Below are positions 22,971-35,360 of a stretch of DNA of 64,000 nucleotides, piece after piece. Numbering within the stretch: the stretch's first letter is position 1; every line of letters begins with the position of its first letter. Source of the DNA: Helicostylum pulchrum (Eukaryota; Mucoromycota; Mucoromycetes; Mucorales; Mucoraceae); NCBI GenBank assembly GCA_025677825.1, contig JAIXMO010000002.1:310001-374000 (forward strand), given 5' to 3'. The translations under genes and the position numbers were made by a program. The notes beneath the pieces were generated by a model. The model did not search any database, was not told the origin of the DNA, and saw only the letters and a program-made list of their open reading frames with translations.

Positions 22971-23719
22971 CACTTCCGCTAAACCCAAGCCCACTGAGGC
23001 TTCTGAAGCCTCTAGTTCCTCTGATAAGCGTAAATTGCTCCAAAAGAATTCTGCCCTTACTTACTATTGGATTGCTCATCCTGATGACTATGATAGCGAT
23101 GGTAAATCTATTGACGTCAAGACCTGTGATGGTAAATCTCTCGGTACTGTTCCTCAATCCTATGCTGATGCCTTAGTTATGGAAGGCACTGGTATTATTG
23201 GTAACAAGGTTATTAATCTCGGTGGTTGTACTTGTCATGATTACAAATGTTTCATGGAAGTTGATAAGAAGGAAGATCCTTATGGTTTAACTTGTAAGTA
23301 AAATGTAATATATCAGATCAAGATAATATATTAATAATTGAAAAAAAAAAAAAATAGCTTTCGGTACTCCTCTTCGTCCTTTTATTACTATTGCCGCTAA
23401 CGATATTAAGAGAAATACCAAAATCTTTGTACCCGAAATCGAAGGTTGGGAGATTCCTGGATCTTCCAAGAAACACAATGGCTGTTTGCTCGTTGATGGT
23501 AAGTTGAGAAGAAAAAATTTAAATAATGTGTAATTTGGTGTCACCTTGTAATCTAATCCCCCAAATTTAATTATAGATCGCAGTTGGAGTTTCGATAGTA
23601 ATCACATTGATTTCTATGTTTACCGCGAAAAGAATTATCGTACTTTGAACGGAGACCACAAGATTTCCAAAGTAGATGTTTATGAAGGTGGTGATTGTAA
23701 CCTCTTAAATTACGCATAA
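22001..23719 (+). CDS. secreted two-LysM protein with C-terminal barrel-like domain
   Basis: Probable cell-wall or apoplastic chitin-binding protein. Five exons: 22001-22277, 22350-22529, 22598-23293, 23358-23498 and 23577-23719. Residues 1-20 form a signal peptide (LIVSISLAASTVSAF). LysM 1 is built across intron 1: GDDNCFSLSLKYNVHMKSIL and EWNPQVN with paired cysteines. LysM 2 is NSDTCTSIIKKYNIERDEFY, with MNHSV and YCVKLG. A Lys/Arg-rich stretch and a Thr-rich linker (about 22866-22977) follow. The C-terminal part has YWIAHPDDYD, KTCDGKSLGTVPQSYADAL, EGTGIIG and, at the end, GCLLVDDRSWSF then HIDFYVY. This layout resembles a 3D/RlpA-type double-psi beta-barrel, a fold used in wall-acting proteins. 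Known LysM effectors lack this second domain. Stop codons of this gene and the next lie 47 bp apart, convergent. Confidence 0.85.
22866..22977 (+). repeat. ACC/ACT trinucleotide tract coding poly-Thr
   Basis: In-frame run of threonine codons with a few Ser/Lys/Pro interruptions. It encodes the linker between the LysM region and the C-terminal domain. It is likely O-mannosylated in the secreted protein (inference) and is prone to length variation. Confidence 0.85.
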
Positions 23720-23766
23720 TTAATAATAATTTCTTTACTTTTTTTTTTGAGAAATTCTTTATTTTT

Positions 23767-25152
23767 TTATATAATTAAAGTTTCTCCAAAACAAGTTGTA
23801 ATAAATCTACTAGTACTATTTATGTAAGAAATATGTTGGAAATTTTCATTAGAGTTTATAAATGTGCCCCAATGAATACCCACAGACAGTGCAGGATTTC
23901 CTAAATCAGTATGGGCCTTGACTGCTTCTTCGGGTGTCATATAAAGTGCTTTGAATATCGAGCCTGGTTCAAATGTCCCAATAGGTATAGCAGCTAGCGT
24001 AAACGGGGCATACAGGTCCCGAATAGATTGGAATAGTTCGGGTACATAACCAGTATCACCACTACATAAGCATTTTTTTTTATATTAGTAACCACCACGA
24101 TTATTTGTTTATAAATTTAAACTTTTTTACCAGAAAAAAATTCGGTCTCGTTTTGATTTCAAAACGAAGCTACACCATAAAGATTCATCTTTATCAAATG
24201 TGGTTGAACAACTTTCGTGCTAAAAATAATTTAACATGAGGTTTTTTTTTTTTTTTTTGGGTTTTTTTGGGTATAATTACTTACCATGGAAGGTATACAC
24301 GCAATTAAAATATCGGGTCTACCTTTATGATGAATTTCTTGCCACCAGTCTAACTCTATTACGTTTTCTACGCCTCTTTTCACAAACCATTCCCGAAGTC
24401 CTAATGGAATGTACCAAGTCACATCATTACCAAATTGTATCACAGCCTTTTCGTCTGTGAATATATTTTAGTTTTTTTCATTGTTCCTTTTGTGCTACTA
24501 CTTTTTTTTTTTTTTTACCCAAGTGATCAAAATGTTGATGAGATACCAGCACAATATCTATCAAACCCTTCAAATCTTGCATGAAACAAGGTGGCGGTCT
24601 TAACCTCTTATCATGATCAAATACAGGATCCGTTAATATCCTTAACCCTTCTATCGAAAAAACACAAGTAGATTGTCCCAACCACGTAAACGTATTTTCA
24701 CTCTTGATTAAATCCATACGAGGTTTAACTATCGGTACATCCTATACACACACACATCTCAAAGTTAAAAAAACAGCAAAAAAAAAGAGACGAAGCCATT
24801 TTACATACAAGTTATATAATACCTTTAAAATTCGATTGTTGTTGTATAACCCTAACCATAAACACAAAGAGTCCATAACTGAAACGTTTTGTATTTTCCA
24901 TTCCTTGAAAGGATTGACATACTGCTTTTCGATTTTCAAACTGGCAAACTTGTCTTCTTTTCGCTTTAAATGTCTTCTCTTCTGTATTACTTGTTGTCGG
25001 ATAGCTTCTTTTAAATCGGCTTTATGAGAAGCTTGCAATGAGTAGTAAAGTAGTGCAGATGCTCCTACTGTTGCAACAAGCGTCGGAATCGTGTAAGGAT
25101 GATCAAACGGTATAGGGAAGTTTACAAACGAAGGCCGTTTATTTACTGGCAT
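23767..25152 (-). CDS. NAPE-PLD-like metallo-beta-lactamase-fold hydrolase
   Basis: Predicted zinc hydrolase related to N-acyl-phosphatidylethanolamine phospholipase D. Five exons: 25152 to about 24823, about 24743-24529, about 24445-24286, about 24219-24132, and about 24072-23767. The N-terminus has a hydrophobic segment (IPTLVATVGASALLYYSL), which suggests a membrane anchor. The family motifs are FTWLGQSTCVFSIEGLRILTD, the zinc motif VSHQHFDHLD (HxHxDH) and FFCGDTGY with the bridging Asp. The final metal-binding His lies in VGIHWGTF. The order and spacing match NAPE-PLD, and the C-terminus is about 27 residues past WGTF. Known members hydrolyse N-acyl-PE. Fungal relatives may act on other phospholipids, so the substrate is open. 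The zinc motif is split by an intron just after HFDHL. Confidence 0.85.
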
Positions 25153-28100
25153 TTCGAGAATAATAAAAAAGAAAAAGAAAGAAAGGGTAAAAGAGAAGCA
25201 CTATTTTGCTGTTTGCAAAGTTGCTCACGGTACCCAATTTACATTAAAGTTAAGAAGCGGTCACTCAAAGTAAACCCCATTAAAAAAACCTCCTATTCTT
25301 TATTAACCCTTTTTACATATTTAACTGCTATCATTTTGGAAGTAGTATATATATATGTATAATTTTTTTTTTTTTTTGGTAATTTATATCAAGACAGTAC
25401 GCATTATCCACCACGATATTAAAAAAAAGAACCCCCCTTGTATTGTAATCTATTAAAATGCAAGATTCGCTGCATAATCAAAAAAAAAAAAAGTTCGGCG
25501 AAAATCACTGCAGTGTTCAGACTATAAAGTTTTTGGTAAATTAAGAAACAGGGGAAGCTTTTTTTTTCGGACCTAAGCTGTACATAATAGAGAACAGTTT
25601 GAAGGAACATATCTTTGACATCAATCAGTGAAAACTTTTTCATTTTTCATTTTGAGGGGGAGGGGGATAACCCCTTTTTGTTTCTGAACCAAAAATTGCG
25701 GGATGTTTGTTAATAGCTCCGGATATGCGTTGGTTTTGGGCTAACAAACCATAGATGCAGCCTTTTAGGCACTTTTTATACATCTAAAATAAAAGATTTT
25801 ACTTTAAAAACTGAGGGCGCATGTAGCATTCATGTAAAATTGCCTAGTCCAAATTTGGTAGTAGAAATTAAAGCTTTGCAGTTTTTTGACAAAACACATT
25901 TGAACCATTTTTTTTTTGGTAAGGTAAAGGGTTTAAATAAAATAAAATTTCTAAACTAAAAAGGAGGGAAGATATGTTTGTGAGTGTGTGTGGTTTTTTT
26001 TATTTTATTTTATTTTTTCTTTTTTTGAAAAAAAGTTTATACCATAACTTACTTGCTCTCAATTTCGGTCGCCTATATAAAAAAAGGGTCCACGGGTCAC
26101 AAGTGTGAAGTTTCTCGAAACGTTTCCTCCTGTGCTAGACGTGGGAGGGGGTGCGTAGAGGACACCCGCACGGCTGTACTTCCAGAAATCGGAGGGGTGG
26201 GTGTTGGTCTATTTTTTGTGTTTTTTTTTAAGATGCCTTTTTTTTACTTTAAGGAACACATAAATATCAGATATAAAATTCAATAATAAATGAAAATCGA
26301 TTAACTATTTACTTAACTAAAATACGAAAAGGGCTTTCTCTTTGATTACTCTTAATCTTTTTACGACTATTTTACCCCCTTCTGTCTATTTTAACACATA
26401 GCTTGGTTCCCTTGGATTATTCAAATTCATTGTATATTTTTTTGCTTTTATTACAACTTTACTACTACCTTTCAGTCGTTCTACTTATAAAACAGGAACT
26501 GGTGCTCACTATATATACTATTTTATCTACACTACGTTACAACAACTTTCAAATTTCAGATCTCTAACACTACTTTATTTACATATATTGTCACAGTTAA
26601 AATTGAATAAGCTATGTACTACTTCAAATTAGAGGATCACCTTTTTACTACTATACATTTATTGTTATAAGTCTCATCTATTAAAATATCTCTGATTATA
26701 TAAATCATATAATATAGCTATTAATAAAACACAACTCTTTTACTTATATCTTAATTTATATATCGTCTACAAAACTAAATAATATATTCCTAATAAACCT
26801 AATCATACTCTGATATTTTTGCACCGCCATTCATAAAAATATGTGAGAGGTGTTATGTAAATAGAGCATGTACCTCAATTAAGAAAAACGTTGTGCATAC
26901 ATTCGTTCGATACTAAACACGGTATCAAAAGCTATAAAAGACAAAGGATGTGCTATAGTAGGATACTGCTTACTTTCTCGTTAAATAGCTTTAAGCTGAG
27001 CGGGCGTATAAACTTGTGTATGTTGGAATACTTGCCAACTCCCTCTCTGTAGACACGAAACTTTTTTTTTGCGGGGGGGGGGGATCTGTTAAGCTTTTAC
27101 CTTCGCGTGGTAGTAGATCCTGTTAATTGACTGCTACTTTAAAAACGGTTGAGATCGAAGTATATTTTTTTATTGAATAAATATATTTCTTTATAAATAA
27201 ACTTACTATTGAACCATGTTACAGTAGCAGCTCTATTTAGGGGTGACCTGATTTAAAGGTAGGATCGATTTAAAGATGGATTCCTCCAGAAACTTAACTA
27301 GGAAAAGTAATTAAATACAGATGATTTCAAAGTGATGAAAAGTTGAAAAGGGATGCAGTATAAACCAGATAAAGTGAATGAAAAGATTCTTTTTAGTCCT
27401 ATACATCATAACTAGTAGTTTTCAAACGTACTGTTATGTGGTATTTCAATAAATAACTTCGTACTATTTTAATTGACATCAATAAAAAAATTAATAGAAT
27501 TTAACATAATTTTAATGTTTGAGCTCTTGCAGAAAAAGACACAGAATATTTTTGTAAAATAATTTGGGGAAGTTCAAGAACCATTTAAAGTGTTATAATC
27601 CATCATTGTTCATCCATTATCATCTTAAAAACGCGTCTTTTTAAGTAATCGCGAAGCTCTGAAAATGGTTACACGATGTTACACTAAAAAAGTATTTTTT
27701 TACCCAAAAAAAAAAAAAAAAAACGTCTAAAACAGCGATTACTCTTTCAGTTTTTGCATTAGAAATATGATTTAAAATGGATTAGACGAGTCAAAACAAG
27801 TGCTACACTATACACGTTTTTTCCACAAAGACAGGAAAATTGGATCAAGAGTAATGATAAAATAATCGCAAAAACACAAAGGGGTTGACCCCCAAAACTG
27901 AAAATCAAAAAAAATCAAAAAAAGTTCGTTTTTAATTTTTTTTTATCAAAAATATAGTTAAAACAACTACTTTTCACTAAATAACTTGGGTCCAAAAACC
28001 GTTTCCTGTTTCGTTAAAAAATAAAAACCAATATTTATTATAACTGCTAATTTTAGCAGTGATTTCTTATGTGAGCGATTTTTAGAAGTCCGGTATATCA

Positions 28101-28478
28101 GTGAGCTTTTTTTCTTTAGAAGTAATTATTCGATGTAATGGTGGATTTCTTCTACATTTCGACCACCCTTAAATAGAGCCGCTAATGTAATAGCCATATA
28201 ATACTCCCGCCTGAAACATCGTAAAATTCAGTTAATTGTAACGAAATACCAGTTATTGATGAAACAGGCAACCATTGTAGGTACAGCCTGTGACAAAGTA
28301 TACAAACGTAGATCAATATATAGATGTCATTTATATGCGGCTCTTGACATCTCACTATCCAGGCCAAGCCATAAATCATTGCGAGTTTTTAGAAACTAAG
28401 CCACGAAATTTAAGCATTTTTTTTTATCAATATTTGCATAAATACGATAACGTTGTAAAATATGATACCATTTATTAA
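25153..28478. other. large intergenic region with transposon derivative
   Basis: 3.3 kb without a gene. It contains homopolymers, a G run near 27071, very AT-rich DNA at 26280-26830 and the repeat copy annotated at 27222-28187. Short frames such as 26053-26286 lack domains. Confidence 0.6.
27222..28187 (-). mobile_element. internally deleted Tc1/mariner-like element (copy A)
   Basis: A 966-bp non-coding element with imperfect terminal inverted repeats. The left end reads CAGTAGCAGCTCTATTTAGG. The right end, on the other strand, begins CATTAGCGGCTCTATTTAAG. Both ends are flanked by TA (27220-27221 and 28188-28189), consistent with a Tc1/mariner-type TA target duplication. It matches the ends of the Fanzor-bearing copy at 48509-50748 in inverted orientation. 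About 28165-27645 corresponds to 48509-49055, and 27645-27280 corresponds to 50370-50748. The Fanzor frame is missing between them at a single junction near 27645. It is therefore a deletion derivative, MITE-like. It has no coding capacity of its own. Confidence 0.75.
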
Positions 28479-29430
28479 TTAAACAGTATCAAAGTCATCT
28501 TTAATACCAAACTGTTGGTCAAACGTGCTACGTTCTATACCAAAGTTATTAATACAGTACGATTGCATTTCCCAAATATTCTCTGTCCATCGATTAGCAG
28601 CTTCTCTTGCAATTTGTGCTGCTTTTTCTGCATAAACAAAAAAAAAAAAAAAAATGTTATTTATTAGCATTCAAAATAAGGTATAATAAGGTGGGAAAAA
28701 AAGAAAGAGCTTACCTTTTGTTTCGAAAAGTACTGGATCATTCTCTTTGTACTTGTTTAATTCTTTATTTAGTTCCTTTGATATGTCTTGTTGTTCTTTC
28801 AATTGTGATAAAATTAAATCTCGTTCCTCTGAAGCTTCTCTTCCTTCTTTTTCTTCTTCAATCTGTTTTTCTAGTTTTAATTTCCTTGCTGTTTCTTTTG
28901 CTAATTTTTCTTGTAAATCATGCAACTTATTCTTTTTCTATTATGCTGTTAATATGCATATTTTTATAGGTGCTATATGTAATTTTTACTTACTGTTTGA
29001 ACCGCAGCAGAAGGATATGACCAGAAATAGTTGGATGTACCAATCTTATCCATTGTTACTAGTCCATCATCAACTAAACTCGTCAACACTTCCTTGACAG
29101 ATTGTGATACTTTTGACAGTATGTTAGTTATCGATTCTTTTCAAGACATTCTGTATATTATTTATACCTACCTACTCCTCGCTTCGGCCCCAATTTTTCA
29201 ATATCTTTTAATTGATAAAATTCACCCTACAAAAAAAAATATCCTATATGTTTAATAAAGAACAAACAAAAATAGGCTGCGTAAAAAAAATGTCACTTAC
29301 TGTTTCATGAAATATGCTTTCAATTCGTTTACGTTTCTCGTCAGCAGAAACACCTTTACGAGACTACAGAATAAAAAAGAATTTAGTGTATTGACTTTTT
29401 TTTTATTGACAACAATGTTCAACTTGCCAT
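28479..29430 (-). CDS. MND1: meiotic recombination protein MND1
   Basis: Partner of HOP2; together they stimulate RAD51/DMC1 strand exchange in meiosis. Six exons: 29430-29428 (ATG only), 29363 to about 29303, about 29229-29173, about 29113-28996, about 28936-28715, and about 28630-28479. The winged-helix N-terminus reads [51 protein letters not shown] and [11 protein letters not shown], matching MND1 closely. A coiled coil follows ([20 protein letters not shown] to [14 protein letters not shown]). The C-terminus has [13 protein letters not shown] and FGIKDDFD, hallmark MND1 blocks. Only a GC donor (ATG/GCAAGT) directly after the start codon yields the expected MSRKGVS start. It shares a 100-bp divergent promoter with the ZNF511-like gene. 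Confidence 0.93.
29364..29427 (-). other. candidate GC-AG intron after the MND1 start codon
   Basis: The donor is GCAAGT immediately after ATG and the acceptor is TTCTGTAG before TCTCGT, 64 nt. The overlapping GT donor (ATGGCAA/GTTGAA) would give ATG GCA A followed by TC TCG TAA, an immediate stop. The GC choice keeps MND1 homology at the first residues. Confidence 0.75.
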
Positions 29431-29530
29431 TATGATTTATTTTTTTTATATGTAAGAGAGAGAGAGAGAGAGAAAAAAATAAAATAAAAAGTACGACTTT
29501 CTTTCTTTTTTTTAATTTTTTTAATTTATA
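29431..29530. promoter_or_regulatory. 100-bp bidirectional promoter MND1/ZNF511-like
   Basis: Two ATGs diverge over only 100 bp. The space contains an AG microsatellite at about 29456-29473 followed by A-rich DNA and a T-rich run. With so little room, core promoter elements must be shared or overlap. Confidence 0.5.
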
Positions 29531-30507
29531 ATGTCAACTATATACATTCCCCAAAAACGAATTTATGCACCAGACGATCCTTTCTTTGTTGAAGGCAACA
29601 TAGCTCTACGAGCTATTTGGTTGAAAAAACAAGCTCGATCAGAGCGAGAGATTCAATCGATTCAACAGGAAGTATCTCAATTAACACAGTAAGCGATATA
29701 TTTCTCTCTCTTTTGTTTTATGTGTTAAAATATCTATATAGAGAACGGACTTGTGCTATTTATTGTGATGCATGTCGAGTTACATACCCTTCCGTTACAG
29801 CATATGAATCTCATTACGAAGCAGTTCATCGCAATGTATGCCGAGAATGTCTAAAAATATTTCCTGGTTTTGAGTGGTTGCAGTTGCACATTGACGAGTT
29901 TCACAATACCTTACTTCAAATAAAAAAGGAACGAGGAGATAAGATTGTAAGTTTTTTTTTTTGGATGATAGTGAGGATAATGTACATATATACTAATATG
30001 ATGTTTTTTTGTTAGCACAAGTGTTATGTAGAAGACTGTAAGAAAGTATTTGCAGATGCTCGTAAACGTAGATTGCATTTAGTAGACAAACATAATTATC
30101 CTAGATATTTTCCATTTGATTTGGTGTATACAGGTACATTATCATTTGAAGAAAGAAAAATTAGAGATCAAAAGAACAAGGCCAGAATACAATGTCATAA
30201 TTTGAAAAAGAAAGTCGTTTATATGAGTAAAAATGAAGAGATTATAGTAAAGGATAACGGAAAGGGCGATGTAGATATGGATGAATTAGTGACAAATATG
30301 TCAAGATTAAAGATCCCAAATAGTATTTCGTTTGGACATGTCAAATCCTCCGTACCACATCATATACATCCTCATCATCGTCACGAAAAACTTAAACCTA
30401 CTACTAAACAAGATGATGTAGAAATGAAAGAAAAAAAAGTATATAGTCATCCTAGAAAGAGAGGACCTAAAAAGAAGCAGCAAAAACAACAAATGATGGA
30501 AGAGTAA
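29531..30507 (+). CDS. ZNF511: ZNF511-like C2H2 zinc-finger protein
   Basis: Small nuclear C2H2 protein conserved from fungi to animals, function poorly known. Exons 29531-29688, 29742-29946 and 30016-30507 in consistent phase. The N-terminus has YIPQKRIYAPDDPFF. Fingers: YCDACRVTYPSVTAYESHYEAVH, in which C-x2-C and H-x4-H are visible, then VCRECLKIFPGFEWLQLHIDEFH, and a third with the longer spacing CYVEDCKKVF then HLVDKH. The block after finger 3, NYPRYFPFD, matches the ZNF511 signature (H-x-YPxDFRFD in animals). The phrase HNTLLQIKKERGDK between fingers 2 and 3 parallels the animal protein. The tail is basic, with a His-rich patch (HHIHPHHRH) and KRGPKKKQQ, a likely nuclear signal. Its stop lies 13 bp from the RFC2 stop. 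Confidence 0.82.
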
Positions 30508-30520
30508 AAATAAAAAAAAT

Positions 30521-31753
30521 TTAATTTGAAGCTATTTGAGATATATGTGTCATTACATTTAATATTTGTAACTGTTCATCTGCACCTTGTACAAGATCAA
30601 TGTCTGCTACAGACATGTACTCGTAAATATTTGTCTTTTGTAAGGTGCTTAAATTATCGTTTTTCATCACTTCTTGATGAATTTGTAATAAAATATTTTC
30701 ACCTGAATATCCTTCATTCATCAAATTTTGTACTTCATTTTCGGTATGTTGAATACTATTGATAGACCAACATTCAACTATAGCCTCCATTTTATCTTTA
30801 GGAATGACACCTGCCATTTCTTCAATCATTCTAGGTGTAATAGCCTCACTTCCTTGTAAACTAAATCCACTCTGTAAAAATGTAATAGCCTTTCTAAGAT
30901 CACCACCTGAACACTCAATTAAAGTCTTGAGTGTATTAGGTCCCAAATTAACTCCCTCTTGATCACAAATCATCTGAAGACGATCTTCCAAGTCTTGTAC
31001 TGGTAATGATTTGAATCTGAATTTAGCACAGCGAGAAGTAATGGGTTCAATAATACTATTGTAAAAAAAAAAAATTAGTTAAACGCCTACACATTTTTTT
31101 ACATATTTTTTACTTTACCGACTAACATAATTACAAACAATACAGAAACGTGTAGTCTTTGAATAGGTCTCCATAGTACGACGTAAAGCCGATTGAGCAT
31201 CCTTTGTCATGGAATCAGCTTCGTCCAAAATAACGATTTTGTAAGGAGGACAAGGATATCCTTCAACTCTGTTGGTGACGGTAGTTCGAGAAAAGTTCTT
31301 TACTTTTTCACGTACGATTTGAATACCTCTTTCATCAGAAGCGTTTAATTCCAATACACGAGACTTCATTAATTCGGGTCCGTAAAGTTCGTTGGCTAAG
31401 GCTAAAATAGAAGAAGTTTTACCAGTACCAGGAGGACCATAAAAGAGTAAATGAGGTAACTAATAAAACGCTGTCAGTTACAGGTATTTTTTTTTTTTTG
31501 CTTAATTGAATTACATTGTCTGATTGCAAAGCTTTCTTTAAAACGAGAACTGCTTGTTCTTGAGAAGAAATATCGTCCATGGTCTTTGGTCGACTATATT
31601 TTTAATAAACAATATTAGAAACTCTTTGTATTTATTTTGAATTGATCCATACTATTTTTCAACCCATGGCTTTCTCTTGGTAGCCAAAGCTTGTTTCTCT
31701 ACGTTGTTGGCTGTTTTAGGCGTAGCTACTGATCTAGGTGCAAAGAAACTCAT
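30521..31753 (-). CDS. RFC2: replication factor C small subunit (yeast Rfc2 / human RFC4)
   Basis: AAA+ subunit of the clamp loader that places PCNA on DNA. Four exons: 31753 to about 31653, about 31593-31515, about 31459-31121 and about 31062-30521. The start [20 protein letters not shown] is followed by [20 protein letters not shown] across intron 1. Walker A is [12 protein letters not shown] and Walker B is [11 protein letters not shown]. The region [20 protein letters not shown] and the arginine-finger SRC motif ([11 protein letters not shown]) are intact. The [16 protein letters not shown] and YPCPPYKI wording favours the Rfc2/RFC4 subfamily over Rfc3 to Rfc5. The sensor-2 region [13 protein letters not shown] and the helical collar are complete. 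It converges with the ZNF511-like gene with only 13 bp between stop codons, so the 3' UTRs must overlap. Confidence 0.95.
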
Positions 31754-32466
31754 ATTATTTTATAAAGAGAGTTAAATTTTTTTTTTCAAAGAGAAAAAAT
31801 GCTAAAAAGCGGCGCGTTTTGATTGATGGGGGTGAACACACATTCGCGTTTTTCGTGACCTTTCATGTTTTAAAGCCCGGATCAAAGAACAACAAAAAAA
31901 GTAATTGAAAGAAATAACTGCAAACTATCAAAAGTGACCTTGAACCAAAAGAAGAGTAATAGTAGCTGTTTTGCACTTGAATCTTGAATAAAATGTAGAA
32001 CATACCTCGCTTTAGTGCTTTCATTAGATAATTAGAGTCAACGTTTATCTTGCTTTAAAGTAAGTTTATATATTTCTATCGTCATCAAACTATTATATTT
32101 ACCATGTCTGACGTTTTTTAACCAATGCAAGATACAATGATGCATTTTCGTTTTGTTTATTTTTCCCGATCCATAGCATCGGGTTATCATTGCGGGAACA
32201 AGTGTATTATGACAAGTTCTTAAGTACTATTTTCAATGAGAGTTCACTATTCTACACAACTCTTTCTTGCGGATAAAAGTACTGTTATGCTTAGCTTCTT
32301 TTCTGGAACCAAAGGACTACCAGGATTGAAACGGAATCCATTTCCGGACAACGGATTTCATAGCGCGGTTCAAAATAAAAAAGATAAAAAGAAAAGAATG
32401 GTGTTTCCTTCAGTCTTCTTTTGCCCGTATCTCTTTTCCTTTCTAACTTAATAAAAATAAAAATCT
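31754..32466. promoter_or_regulatory. divergent intergenic region RFC2/CaMK
   Basis: 713 bp between two divergently transcribed genes, holding both promoters. An ACGCGTT-free but GC-containing patch (GGCGCGTTTTG) lies 60 bp upstream of RFC2. I do not claim a specific MCB site. A frame at 32236-32451 (plus) ends just before the kinase start and has no domain. Confidence 0.4.
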
Positions 32467-34041
<1,575 letters not shown>

Positions 34042-34474
34042 TAACAATAAAATCTTTAATTATCTCACACTACACGCACTACTTTTTGTATCATTTAATA
34101 TTTCTCGGAAAATGCTTTTGAAAAAGGGAATTATTTATTTATTTTATTTTTCGTTTTAATTATTTAAGTAAAAAAATTTTCCCAGAAAGAAACGAATCTT
34201 TTTCTGAGAAAAAAATGGGTTAACAAAAAATTTGGGTAATCTTCCTTAGTTTCCCGCATCCACGGAAATCTTTAGTAAAAGGCGAAAGATTTATCCGATA
34301 TGAAAACGAGAAAGAAGTACAAAGAAACTAAAATATTTTATGAATTTTGTCCCCTTTTTATAGTTTTTCGAAGAGTAAAAATTTCTCATATTAAAAGGTC
34401 ACAAAGTATAGTAGAGTCACAGATGGAAGAAAATAGAAAAAAAAAGGGAGTATGAAATATGCGGGGTTTTGTTT
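34042..34474. other. intergenic, convergent 3' ends
   Basis: 433 bp between the convergent CaMK and thaumatin-like genes. AT-rich, with a TTTTCCCAGAAAGAAACG tract. It contains no gene I can see. Confidence 0.4.
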
Positions 34475-35176
34475 TTATTGAGGACAGAATACAATTTTAT
34501 ACGAGTTTGCTCTACATCCGTAGACGCTAGTAGCATCATCAAATGCGTAACTATAAGAATCAGGGCATATATCCTTAATAGTCTTTGCATAATGGTTTGA
34601 GGTACACGTTTCTGCCGAGTTAAATTCCCCCGTGCAACAATACTCATCATCACCATATCTTGAGCAAGCACTATTACAGGCAACAAAGTTACCTAAATCA
34701 TCCACCTCTTGCAGGTCATCATGACAGGTAGGCAAACTAGTACATTCAGATCTTCTACAATGCTTGCTATCTAGTTGTACAATTTCGTCTAATCCGTGAA
34801 TAATGACGGGTTCAATACGTACAGGTAAATTAAATCCATCAACAAAGGAGACATCATAGTAATCAATGTCATCGTTGTTATTGTTTAGTTTGAATTCGGC
34901 CAACGAAGCAGGATTCTCAGCACTGGCGATATCACAAGCCAATACGTCACAAGATTCTCTTGCCCAGATTCGACCGGCCCAATTTAAACTGACAGGTAAC
35001 GTGTATGATCCATTGTTACTTAGTTCAAATGTAAGACCTCTTGGATCATCATTAGTCTGATAACCAACTTGAAGCGTCGTTCCACATTGATTTGAAATAA
35101 TCATTTGTTTTTTATCCGTGGGTGCAGTTAACACTAACATTGGTAATAAAATAGGTATCAAAAAGAGAGATTTCAT
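34475..35176 (-). CDS. secreted thaumatin-like protein
   Basis: Intronless, 233 aa. Residues 1-17 form a signal peptide (SLFLIPILLPMLVLTA). The mature protein has the thaumatin layout: IISNQCGTTLQVGYQ at the start, WAGRIWARESCDVLACD with the conserved GR-W-R segment, and YYDVSFVDGFNLPVRIEP, which is the diagnostic D-x-S-x-V-D-G-F-N-x-P block. The C-terminal cysteine-rich region (CRRSEC, CHDDLQE, CNSACSRYG, EYCCTGEF, CPDSYSYAFDD) is complete to FCPQ. Fourteen or more cysteines would form disulfides. Family members bind or hydrolyse beta-glucans; plant relatives are antifungal. In a fungus, a role in wall remodelling is plausible. Asn/Asp repeats (NNNNDD) interrupt one loop. Confidence 0.9.
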   Translation of the reverse strand: MKSLFLIPILLPMLVLTAPTDKKQMIISNQCGTTLQVGYQTNDDPRGLTFELSNNGSYTLPVSLNWAGRIWARESCDVLACDIASAENPASLAEFKLNNNNDDIDYYDVSFVDGFNLPVRIEPVIIHGLDEIVQLDSKHCRRSECTSLPTCHDDLQEVDDLGNFVACNSACSRYGDDEYCCTGEFNSAETCTSNHYAKTIKDICPDSYSYAFDDATSVYGCRANSYKIVFCPQ

Positions 35177-35360
35177 TGCTTGTACAAATAAAAATTTATA
35201 AAGAGGAAAAAAAAACGAAAGAAAACACGCTTATTTATATATACACCCTCTAACTTTCCACCCCTATCTTTTTTTTTTCTTAGCTCACAAGCAATATAAC
35301 CCCTTTATCATTCTCACTGTTAAAAAAAAATATATATTAAATTTACAGTATTTATTGTTA
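35177..35360. other. short spacer thaumatin-like/THOC1
   Basis: 184 bp on the 5' side of the thaumatin-like gene, containing TATATATA and a T-run. It should hold that gene's promoter and the THOC1 polyadenylation region. Confidence 0.35.

Noticed and set aside
22705..23176. Long frames on both strands overlapping the LysM gene
   Set aside because: They arise from the ACC/ACT repeat and give poly-Ser or poly-Leu/Pro; the LysM frame has the domains and splice phases.
26053..26286. 77-codon plus-strand frame with Cys/Arg/Gly-rich sequence
   Set aside because: No domain, no splice partners, and it ends in a T/K-rich stretch; likely chance in the 3.3-kb intergenic region.
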